From Planctomycetota bacterium (lineage in GTDB: Bacteria; Planctomycetota; Planctomycetia; Pirellulales; UBA1268): 5,741 nt of DNA. The position numbers and the translations under genes are program-made. The notes under the pieces were generated by a model. That model saw nothing but the letters and a program-made list of their open reading frames with translations, was not told where the DNA came from and did no database searches. Positions 1-5,573 of the stretch are shown in pieces; position 1 is the stretch's first letter; each line of letters opens with the position of its first letter. The stretch spans positions 1 through 5,741 of the forward strand of contig JAQBZA010000220.1 of NCBI GenBank assembly GCA_027622795.1, read 5' to 3'.

Positions 1-30
1 GCCCGGCCGTGCTGGAACTGCCGGCCGGGC
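1..30. repeat. Perfect 9-bp inverted repeat
   Basis: GCCCGGCCG at 1-9 is the exact reverse complement of CGGCCGGGC at 22-30, with a 12-base loop. It lies inside the lipoprotein coding frame, where it encodes Ala/Arg/Pro codons (two ARP units). It touches the window edge, so its full extent cannot be judged. There is no T-run on either side that I can see. It may be only a by-product of GC-rich Ala/Arg/Pro codons, or part of a repeat family. Confidence 0.5.
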
Positions 31-153
31 CGCCACGGGATCGACCGCCGCCCGAGAACTGCCCGGCTCCGCCGTTGGCGGCCGCGTCTCCGCACCGCCG
101 CATCCAGCGAGTGCGAACACCAGCGGCAGTAGAATTCTCAAATCCCGTTTCAT
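1..153 (-). CDS. Lipoprotein, N-terminal part (runs off the left edge)
   Basis: Reading from the ATG at 153-151 gives 51 uninterrupted codons to the window edge. The protein opens MKRDLRILLPLVFALAGC: a basic N-terminus, a hydrophobic stretch (about residues 6-15), then the lipobox L-A-G-C with the lipidated cysteine at residue 18. This is a textbook signal peptidase II signal. After the cysteine come GG and a low-complexity Ala/Pro/Arg-rich stretch (residues 19-51), typical of the flexible tether of a lipoprotein. No functional domain is reached, so the role is unknown. It starts 85 bp after the stop of the DUF4190-DUF3299 gene, in the same direction, with no strong Shine-Dalgarno and no convincing terminator between them, so co-transcription is plausible. 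In this context it could be the extracytoplasmic partner of the ABC system upstream, but nothing visible proves that. The lipoprotein call is secure; the function is not. Confidence 0.82.
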   Translation of the reverse strand, partial: MKRDLRILLPLVFALAGCGGAETRPPTAEPGSSRAAVDPVAARPAVPARPG

Positions 154-238
154 GCTCGCAATGGTAGCGAATCCCTGCGGAACGAGCGGCGCTGACCTAA
201 TCGCCATCCTGCCGACTCCCGCCGGCGGCTTCCTGGGG

Positions 239-928
239 CTACCGTACAGATGCGTTCTCAAGGTGGTAGAGCACGCCTCCATCGAGGACGGCCGCACCGG
301 TGGGCCGCACCTCAAACCGCCCCGCAATCTTCCGCAGCCGCGACGAGAAGGCGATGCCTTTGGCATCGGTGAGGGTCACGAGTACGCGATCGGTGATCTT
401 CGGATTGCCACCAAAGCAGCAGTCGCCCTGATCCCGCACGAGGAGAAACTGCGTGATCCCCTGCTGTTGCTTCCCCGGATACATGTAGCCCTTGAGCAGC
501 ACGTTGCGACCGCCCATCTCGATAGCTGATTCGGGCACGGCAGTAGGAGGATCCCCAGGCAGCGGTTGCAACATGGCATAGTTGAGTCGCTCAAAGCCGG
601 GTGGCAGTTCGGTCGCGTAGACATACATCTGGTAGCCAAGCCCACCCACGAGCATCGCAGCTGATACCGCACTTGCGGCCAGCGAGATGCCGCGGCCGGT
701 CAGTTCGGCTGGCCGGCGGGCAATCTCGCGGACGGCAACAGTGCCGAGTACGAGACCAAAGAGAGGCACTACCGCCAGCCACCAATCGAGGAAGGCCAAC
801 GGCGACAGCAGGGCGAGCGCGGCCGACGCCACCGTCACGCCGCTCAAGGCGCGATAGGAATCGTCCGTCACCGTTTCGCGGGCGAGAAGATCGGCAGAGG
901 CTGGTGATTCAAAAAGACCAGTGGCCAT
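239..928 (-). CDS. DUF4190-like membrane region fused to a DUF3299-like domain
   Basis: This is a 229-residue protein with two parts. Residues about 25-105 are a membrane region with three likely helices (about 30-46, 49-67, 84-104). The second and third are separated by a polar stretch with the VREIARRP...GRGISLA pattern typical of DUF4190 proteins. The C-terminal part (about 112-229) looks like DUF3299: an Asn-Tyr region, a VP-S segment, a GYMYPGKQQQGITQFLL core (147-163), then a Cys-Cys-Phe-Gly motif at 170-173 that is the family hallmark. The domain should lie outside the cytoplasm. Its biochemical function is not known to me; the paired cysteines could bind a metal or be redox active. 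I chose ATG at 928. A GTG five codons upstream (943) is possible, and neither has a good Shine-Dalgarno. It begins 30 bp after the CPFC gene stop (15 bp from the GTG), so the two are probably co-transcribed. The family assignment is by eye. Confidence 0.8.
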   Translation of the reverse strand: MATGLFESPASADLLARETVTDDSYRALSGVTVASAALALLSPLAFLDWWLAVVPLFGLVLGTVAVREIARRPAELTGRGISLAASAVSAAMLVGGLGYQMYVYATELPPGFERLNYAMLQPLPGDPPTAVPESAIEMGGRNVLLKGYMYPGKQQQGITQFLLVRDQGDCCFGGNPKITDRVLVTLTDAKGIAFSSRLRKIAGRFEVRPTGAAVLDGGVLYHLENASVR

Positions 929-958
929 GGAGCGCTCGAACACAGCAGCACAAAGAGA

Positions 959-2449
959 TCAGCTTGCGGCCGAGTTTGACCGCAGCATCCTTCTCGCCAT
1001 CATACCCACCAACACGACGACCACGACCCAAATCAACCACCTAACGGCTGATCCACCTCGGTCGGAGGTGGTTTTTTCCGACGGACCGGCCGCTGGTGGC
1101 GCGGCCGGCACAGGCTCCCCAACCTCGTTATCCACAAGGACTGGAGCGACCCGCTTGGCCAGTTCCAGATCGGCCGCCGTAGCCGGCATGAGGCTGTCGG
1201 GAGGAGTTCCGGGACCCCCCGGATCGCCCGGGTCAACGTCCGCGGGCTGGCTGGCGGGGGTTGCCGCAGCGATCGCCCCGGCCAGCCCGGCCATCGTTGC
1301 GGCCCGCCGGACCGCATCAGGGTCGATCTTCTCGAGTTTCACAAGGGCCTCGGCCGCCTCCGGCAGGGGGCAGGCCCGCATGTAGTTCACAATCGGCTCG
1401 CGAACGAAAATATTGTCGGCTGTGGCGGTCTCAAACAGTTCGGTGAGCCGGCCAACGACCGACCAATCCTGCCAACGGGCCAAGTCAGCAACCACGAGGT
1501 CGGCGAGTTTGGGCTCTGCAAGCAACAGACGCAGCGACGCGAGGACCCGTTCGCGGGGCACGGTCTCTGATTCCTCACCGAGAAACCGCAGGGCCATGAC
1601 GGCCGCATATGTTTCGGTGAAGGGCACGTCACGGTCGCCACGCTTGAGAAACAACTCGTCGACGAGGTCGAGCCCCTCCGCCCCAGTGAGTGTCACATGG
1701 CAGGCAATCAGCGCATCCAGGCCGCTTCGCACCTCAGCCTCTGACTCATCAAGATCCTTGCCCACAAGGATCCGCTCAATCTCCTTGGCGTCGGCCTTCG
1801 TACCGCAGACACCGAGCATCGTGGCGTAGAGCCGCCGTCGATTGGTCTGCACCTTCGGGTCGGTAATCCAGGCGAGCAACTGGGTGGGATCCATGCGGTC
1901 TTCGAGCCCCTTCACGTCTTCATAGGGGGCGACGGCAAACTCGTCGTAAGCATCCCGGGCGAGGGGTTCGTCTTGGTCTTCCAAATACTGCTGAAAAAAG
2001 GCGAGCCGATCCGGCCCCTTCTCCGGCAGGTCGGCGAGTTTACGAATGTAGACGACTGCCCGCTCGCTCACCGGCACGGGGCTCGACCAGACGAGCTTCG
2101 GTGGCTCGACCGCCATCAGCAGGTAGAGCGAGCCGACCGGCTTCTCTTCAAGCAGGATGGTCTCAATTAGTGTCGCGTCAGCGCCCATGTGGCCGCTGGC
2201 ATCGACAAGTTCACCCCCCTTGAGCACCTCGACCACGGCAAACTTGCCCTTCGGGAGCGGCCCTTCCGCCGTCGGCAAGAGGGCGGAGGCGGGGGGCGGC
2301 TCGACGAGCCTGGCGATCACAGCCGCCTCGCTCTGCGCGATCTCCTGTGCGAAGGTCAGCGACACCGCCGAACAAAATGGACACGCCCGCGCCACCGTGG
2401 GCACGACTGCCAGACAGACCACCGCCGCAATCTGCAGAAATTTCCTCAT
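959..2449 (-). CDS. Exported, C-terminally anchored CPFC protein with helical repeats
   Basis: This is a 496-residue protein of a planctomycete-type hypothetical family; no enzymatic function is recognised. Residues 1-22 are a Sec signal peptide (MRK, a hydrophobic core, then A-R-A). Cleavage after Ala22 would leave Cys23 as the first residue, within a C-P-F-C motif (23-26). Residues about 28-140 look like a beta-rich domain (VIARLVE, then KFAVVEVLKGGE). Residues about 145-390 are mostly helical and resemble HEAT-like repeats, including a DAYDEFA segment and an RRRLYATMLGVCG segment (204-216). Residues about 392-466 are an Ala/Pro/Gly-rich linker. Residues 470-485 form a single membrane helix (WLIWVVVVVLVG) followed by a basic MARRMLR tail, so the body should face outward. 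ATG 2449 is chosen because it begins the signal peptide; an in-frame TTG at 2491 is less likely. It lies 121 bp after the EamA gene and just before the DUF3299 gene. The lipobox is not canonical (-3 Ala, -2 Arg). Confidence 0.85.
   Translation of the reverse strand: MRKFLQIAAVVCLAVVPTVARACPFCSAVSLTFAQEIAQSEAAVIARLVEPPPASALLPTAEGPLPKGKFAVVEVLKGGELVDASGHMGADATLIETILLEEKPVGSLYLLMAVEPPKLVWSSPVPVSERAVVYIRKLADLPEKGPDRLAFFQQYLEDQDEPLARDAYDEFAVAPYEDVKGLEDRMDPTQLLAWITDPKVQTNRRRLYATMLGVCGTKADAKEIERILVGKDLDESEAEVRSGLDALIACHVTLTGAEGLDLVDELFLKRGDRDVPFTETYAAVMALRFLGEESETVPRERVLASLRLLLAEPKLADLVVADLARWQDWSVVGRLTELFETATADNIFVREPIVNYMRACPLPEAAEALVKLEKIDPDAVRRAATMAGLAGAIAAATPASQPADVDPGDPGGPGTPPDSLMPATAADLELAKRVAPVLVDNEVGEPVPAAPPAAGPSEKTTSDRGGSAVRWLIWVVVVVLVGMMARRMLRSNSAAS
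1053..1077 (+). terminator. Terminator-like hairpin plus T6 on the antisense strand
   Basis: CCACCTC (1053-1059) pairs perfectly with GAGGTGG (1065-1071) across a 5-base loop, and six T residues follow at once (1072-1077). On the plus strand this has the form of an intrinsic terminator. It lies inside the minus-strand CPFC gene, at codons for residues about 459-466 just before the membrane anchor, and no plus-strand gene is present. If it works, it would stop antisense transcripts entering from the left. The arrangement may also be chance, from Lys-Thr-Thr and Gly-Gly codons. Confidence 0.35.
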
Positions 2450-2459
2450 GGAACTCAGT

Positions 2460-2498
2460 CTATCCGCTGCCGGCACCGAAGGGGATCTCAATCTGCAT
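2460..2498 (-). CDS. Possible 12-residue leader ORF
   Basis: ATG at 2498-2496 opens a short frame, MQIEIPFGAGSG, ending in TAG at 2462-2460. It is preceded at 8-base spacing by AGGAG, the best Shine-Dalgarno in this part of the window. The stop lies 10 bases before the start codon of the CPFC gene, close enough for ribosomes to re-initiate. The frame differs from that of the CPFC gene. It could be a translational leader or the remnant of a lost gene; the peptide has no feature of an attenuator (no codon run). Whether it is translated cannot be judged here. Confidence 0.25.
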   Translation of the reverse strand: MQIEIPFGAGSG

Positions 2499-2506
2499 GA
2501 CCAGAA

Positions 2507-2511
2507 CTCCT
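2507..2511 (-). promoter_or_regulatory. Strong Shine-Dalgarno (AGGAG) before the leader ORF
   Basis: On the minus strand the sequence reads AGGAGTTCTGGTC followed by ATG (2498), an ideal 8-base spacing. The ATG of the CPFC protein at 2449 lies about 57 bases further on and has only weak purine-rich sequence (GACTGAG) nearby. The site therefore fits the short leader frame rather than the main gene. It could still recruit ribosomes that re-initiate at 2449. Confidence 0.45.
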
Positions 2512-2570
2512 AGGCTTTCGAATGGGAACACGGGTCACCTGCAAATGCTCGACTTGAGACCACCGTAAAG

Positions 2571-3488
2571 TTATTGCCCTTGAGGCGGGGCGGCCAACTG
2601 GCTTGGCTTGATTTTCCTCCTGGTCCACCTCCGCAGCCATGGCTGGAGGAGGACCGTGCAGACAACCATGATCGCCCCGAGGTAAAAACGGGAAGTCAGT
2701 TCTGAGTATTCCTGAAAAAATACGGCAGCAAGGAGGATGGCATAAATTGGCTCCAGATTGAGGAGGAGTTGCGTGCGAAAAGCGCTGACATAGCGGAGTG
2801 ATCGTAGCCACAAGACGAATGGCAGGAGGGTACACGCGGCCGCAAGGATGAGGAGCAGTGCGGTATCGCGGCTATCCGGGATCGGCATTCCCCAAAATGC
2901 CGTCGGCACGGCCAGCATTACCGCTCCCGCCGCCATCTCCACGCCAGTGACGGCAAATGCGTTGTCTGACGATGCATACCGCTTATTGAGAATCGCAAAA
3001 ACCGCGCTCAGGAATGCCGCGATGATTCCAGCCACGATGCCGAGGTGCATCTCGATCGGCACGCCACCGACGATGAGGCTGACGCCGGGCACCACCAGCA
3101 TTCCCGAAAGCAACTCGCTTCGTTCATGCGGCCTCCCAAAGACGATAGGCTCGATGACTGCCGCGAAGATGGATCCCAGCCCGAGGCAGGCCACAGCCAC
3201 CGATGCGTTGGCAAGCTTTATCGATCCGTAAAATGCAAGCCAGTGCGTCGCAACCACGCAGCCGATACCGGCATACACCCATGCCATCCGTATCGACATT
3301 TTGTGCAGACCAGCCCACGTGCTAGGGATGAGAGCGAGCATCAGCGTCACCAACGTCATCCGCCACACCACAAGAGCGTCGGCTGGGAGGGTGATCAGCC
3401 TGCCGAGAATGGCGGTGAAACCCCACAGGAGTACACAGCCATGGAGTTGGAGATAGGCCCCGCTTTCTTTGGTGGTGAATGGGTTCAC
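2571..3488 (-). CDS. EamA/DMT-superfamily transporter
   Basis: This is a 305-residue inner-membrane protein with about ten helices in two tandem EamA repeats (roughly 12-141 and 149-282). Family marks are LHGCVLLWGFTAILGRL near the start, a WRM after helix 2 (42-44), ATHWLAFYGSIKLANAS (80-96), and LLLNLEPIYAILLAAVFFQE (241-260), the classic motif of the second repeat. The substrate is unknown; the family exports or imports metabolites such as amino acids or nucleotide-sugar-like compounds. The tail is basic and Pro/Gln-rich. I chose GTG at 3488 because the residues before it (from an ATG at 3563 that overlaps the permease by 29 bp) do not resemble the family. GTG leaves a 46-bp gap and lacks a clear Shine-Dalgarno. 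Hand counts over 2581-3480 give about 58% GC, below the neighbouring ABC genes, which hints at separate ancestry. Its role in the ABC unit is not evident. Confidence 0.88.
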   Translation of the reverse strand: MNPFTTKESGAYLQLHGCVLLWGFTAILGRLITLPADALVVWRMTLVTLMLALIPSTWAGLHKMSIRMAWVYAGIGCVVATHWLAFYGSIKLANASVAVACLGLGSIFAAVIEPIVFGRPHERSELLSGMLVVPGVSLIVGGVPIEMHLGIVAGIIAAFLSAVFAILNKRYASSDNAFAVTGVEMAAGAVMLAVPTAFWGMPIPDSRDTALLLILAAACTLLPFVLWLRSLRYVSAFRTQLLLNLEPIYAILLAAVFFQEYSELTSRFYLGAIMVVCTVLLQPWLRRWTRRKIKPSQLAAPPQGQ

Positions 3489-3534
3489 GAGAGGAATTTC
3501 GCACCAGGCCCCATCATGAGTCTGGGGGCGCAGA

Positions 3535-4884
3535 TCACCCGCCGTGCAACCACTTGGCCACATCGGTGCGGTAGGCCGCGATAGCGGGAATGAGCGCGGC
3601 GGCGATCGCCAGCGCGACGAGAAACGGCACGAGCAGGGCCTCGGCCCAGGAGCCCGAGAAAAGAGTGGCTGACACGCCGGCGTTGGTGGTGATCCAGGGC
3701 CCGATCACGGCCACGATTCCATGGCCCAGCGCCCAGCCGGCCAGGCCACCAAAGCCCGCCAGCAGGATCGCCTCAAAGAGCACGGTCGCCAGCACATGCG
3801 CCCGCCGTGCTCCGAGGGCCCGCATCACGGCCACATCGCGGCTCCGCTCGAGTGACGACCCCACCATGCTCACAAGAATCCCGATCGCCGACACGATCAC
3901 CACGAGCGTGGTGACCAGCAGCAGGAGGAGTTCGAGCGGCTTCACAAACAGATCGAGCAGCTGACGGATCTCAGCGATCGGCAGCGCCGCCTGCCCCTCG
4001 CGGCCTTCGTTGATCGTCGTTCGCAGCCCCATGCTCGTAAGCTCCGGTGGTAGGCCCGGCAGCGATGCCGTCTCCAGCAGGATCGCCGTCACCTCCCGCT
4101 GGGCGTAAGGGAGCGGCTCCGGCTGGCCATCCCCCCGCGGCGGGCTTCCCGGCGCATCACCGGCATCTTCGGTGCTGCTCTCCTCGGCGACCGCTCCCTC
4201 CGGCAGCGGCTTCGCATGCCCCTCCTGCAGATAAAACCCTTCCATGTTCACAAACACACCGCGATCGATCGGAGTGTCGGTGCGGGCAACAATGCCGCGG
4301 ACATAAAACGGATCGTGCACCGCGCCGTCGTCGGCCCCGTGGGTCGGCGCGAACGGGTCGCCCACCTTCAGCCCGAGCGTGCGGGCCACTGCCGCGCCGA
4401 TGACGCCACCAAAGAAATCGTCGTCGGTGAAATTCTCTCCCGAGGCAAACCGGTAGGGCTCGCCGTTGCCCCGCTTGAGCCGGTTGAAAAATGCGGCATT
4501 CGTGCCGACCACGCGGTGGCTACGGTAGTAGTCGCCCATGCAGATCGGCACGGCCGTGGCGGTGCTGGCGGCGAATCGCCCGTCCTCACCGTCCGACCGC
4601 TCGGCCGCCGGCAGAAACTCTTGGTAGAAGTTCCAGGAAATGTTTTCGATCGGCCTGCTGATGAAGTAGACGCTGTTCAAGACCAGCTGCAGGGGGCTCC
4701 CCTTTGCCCCCACGATCATGTTGTAGCCAAGGCCGGAGCCCGACTCGAAGGCCTGCTTGACGAGCCCACCGGTCACGAGCGTGGCCACCACAAGCGCCAC
4801 TCCGAGGGCCAGCGAAAGGGCGGTGAGGCCACTGGTGAGGGCCCGCTGCCGGATGTTGCGCCAGGCGATGCCGAGGAGCGTCAT
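3535..4884 (-). CDS. ABC transporter permease, FtsX/MacB type
   Basis: This is a 449-residue permease with the MacB/LolC layout. Helix 1 (about 19-42) follows a short cytoplasmic WRNIRQRALTSGL segment. A large extracytoplasmic domain spans about 43-312, and three C-terminal helices follow (about 315-342, 366-396, 412-436). Between helices 2 and 3 is the conserved cytoplasmic segment SLERSRDVAVMRALGARRA (344-362) that contacts the ATPase. Just after helix 1 lies MIVGAKGSPLQLVLNSVY (56-73), a motif I associate with a permease subfamily found beside DUF2796/DUF3299 proteins. The extracytoplasmic domain carries an acidic, Pro/Gly-rich low-complexity insert (about 228-258). ATG at 4884 overlaps the ATPase stop as ATGA, a strong sign of translational coupling, and a G-rich stretch lies upstream. 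Such permeases usually transmit ATP-driven movements to extracytoplasmic partners (lipoprotein release, efflux-pump assembly, envelope signalling) rather than passing substrate through the membrane. The substrate here is unknown. Confidence 0.92.
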   Translation of the reverse strand: MTLLGIAWRNIRQRALTSGLTALSLALGVALVVATLVTGGLVKQAFESGSGLGYNMIVGAKGSPLQLVLNSVYFISRPIENISWNFYQEFLPAAERSDGEDGRFAASTATAVPICMGDYYRSHRVVGTNAAFFNRLKRGNGEPYRFASGENFTDDDFFGGVIGAAVARTLGLKVGDPFAPTHGADDGAVHDPFYVRGIVARTDTPIDRGVFVNMEGFYLQEGHAKPLPEGAVAEESSTEDAGDAPGSPPRGDGQPEPLPYAQREVTAILLETASLPGLPPELTSMGLRTTINEGREGQAALPIAEIRQLLDLFVKPLELLLLLVTTLVVIVSAIGILVSMVGSSLERSRDVAVMRALGARRAHVLATVLFEAILLAGFGGLAGWALGHGIVAVIGPWITTNAGVSATLFSGSWAEALLVPFLVALAIAAALIPAIAAYRTDVAKWLHGG

Positions 4885-5573
4885 GCCGAGGCCCCCGCCC
4901 GCGCCGCGCGGTTGAAGTCTTCGAGCCGCACCCGCCGCGGAAACTGGCCGGCCACCTCGGGGGCATGGGTGACCACGAGCAAGGCCACATCGTGCTCGGC
5001 GCACGTGTTCTTCAAGAGATCGATCACCTGCTGCTGATGGGCCGGATCGATGCTGGCCGTCGGCTCATCGGCGAGGATCACCCGCGGCTTGTTGGCCAGC
5101 GCCCGCGCCACCGCCACCCGCTGCTGCTGACCGATCGAGAGTTCGGCCGGCTTGTGGTGGAGGCGGTCGGCGAGGCCCACGGCGGCAAGGAGGTCGGTGG
5201 CTCGCCAGCGGTCGGCCTTGCCGGAGCCAAACGACATCGCCACGAGCACGTTTTCCAGCGCCGTGAATCCGGGCAGCAGGTTGAACTGCTGAAACACGAG
5301 GCCCAGCTTGTCGGCCCGCACCCGATCGCGGCGGGCCTCGGGCAGCCGGGTGAGGTCGACCCCGTCGATCACCACGCTGCCGGCATCGGGCCGCATGATC
5401 CCGGAGATCACGTGGAGCAGCGTCGACTTGCCGGAGCCGCTTTGCCCTTCGAGGGCGCACTGCTCGCCGGCCGCCATCGTGAATGATTCGATGTCGAGCA
5501 CGGGCACCGCCTCCCCGCCGGGGAGGGCGAATCGTTTCCGAACATGTTCGAGGTGGATGACGGGGGCGGCCAT
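4881..5573 (-). CDS. ABC transporter ATP-binding protein, LolD/MacB type
   Basis: This is a 230-residue cytoplasmic ATPase that powers the adjacent permease, probably as a homodimer. All core motifs are present: Walker A GQSGSGKST (43-51), Q-loop VFQQFNLLP (93-101, Gln95), signature LSIGQQQR (145-152), Walker B VILADEP (165-171, catalytic Glu170), D-loop SIDP (174-177) and switch His203 in VVTHAPEV. The signature has Ile where Gly is usual (LSGGQ). Length and the QFNLLP-TALENV pattern match the LolD/MacB/FtsE group. ATG at 5573 is chosen because MAAPVIHLEHVRKRF is the normal family N-terminus; a GTG at 5657 would add 28 residues with no family likeness. Only a weak GAGAA lies upstream. The stop overlaps the permease start by four bases (ATGA). 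It is the first recognisable gene of the run, so an operon promoter may lie upstream. Confidence 0.95.
   Translation of the reverse strand: MAAPVIHLEHVRKRFALPGGEAVPVLDIESFTMAAGEQCALEGQSGSGKSTLLHVISGIMRPDAGSVVIDGVDLTRLPEARRDRVRADKLGLVFQQFNLLPGFTALENVLVAMSFGSGKADRWRATDLLAAVGLADRLHHKPAELSIGQQQRVAVARALANKPRVILADEPTASIDPAHQQQVIDLLKNTCAEHDVALLVVTHAPEVAGQFPRRVRLEDFNRAARAGASA

Noticed and set aside
214..234. CCGCCGGCGG palindrome between the DUF3299 gene and the lipoprotein as a terminator
   Set aside because: It is a continuous palindrome with no loop and no T-run, and most of it lies between closely spaced co-oriented genes.
152..529. Plus-strand open frame of 125 codons
   Set aside because: It overlaps the DUF3299 coding region in antisense and starts opposite the lipoprotein start; no family features are seen.
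1086..1108. 8-bp inverted repeat (CCGGCCGC / GCGGCCGG) as a regulatory hairpin
   Set aside because: It lies in codons for the Ala/Pro-rich linker of the CPFC protein, where GC-rich palindromes arise easily, and no T-run follows.
2427..2449. CPFC protein as a lipoprotein
   Set aside because: The residues before Cys23 are A-R-A, which lacks the Leu/Val at -3 and has Arg at -2. This suits signal peptidase I better than a lipobox.
2157..2513. Plus-strand open frame of 118 codons
   Set aside because: It is antisense to the signal peptide and N-terminal domain of the CPFC gene and is Ser/Ala/Thr-rich without motifs.
2492..2570. Promoter for the CPFC gene in the gap after the EamA gene
   Set aside because: TTGCAG and TTTACG resemble -35 elements, but no matching -10 box stands at 16-18 bases, so a promoter is not called.
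3489..3563. ATG at 3563 as the EamA start
   Set aside because: It would overlap the permease by 29 bp and add 25 residues (MWPSGCTAGDL...) unlike the family N-terminus. The GTG at 3488 gives the usual start.
4216..5037. Plus-strand open frame of 273 codons opposite the ABC genes
   Set aside because: It is the antisense of two clear ABC transporter genes. High GC keeps antisense frames open, and the translation (rich in Gly, Arg, His, Val) shows no recognisable domain.
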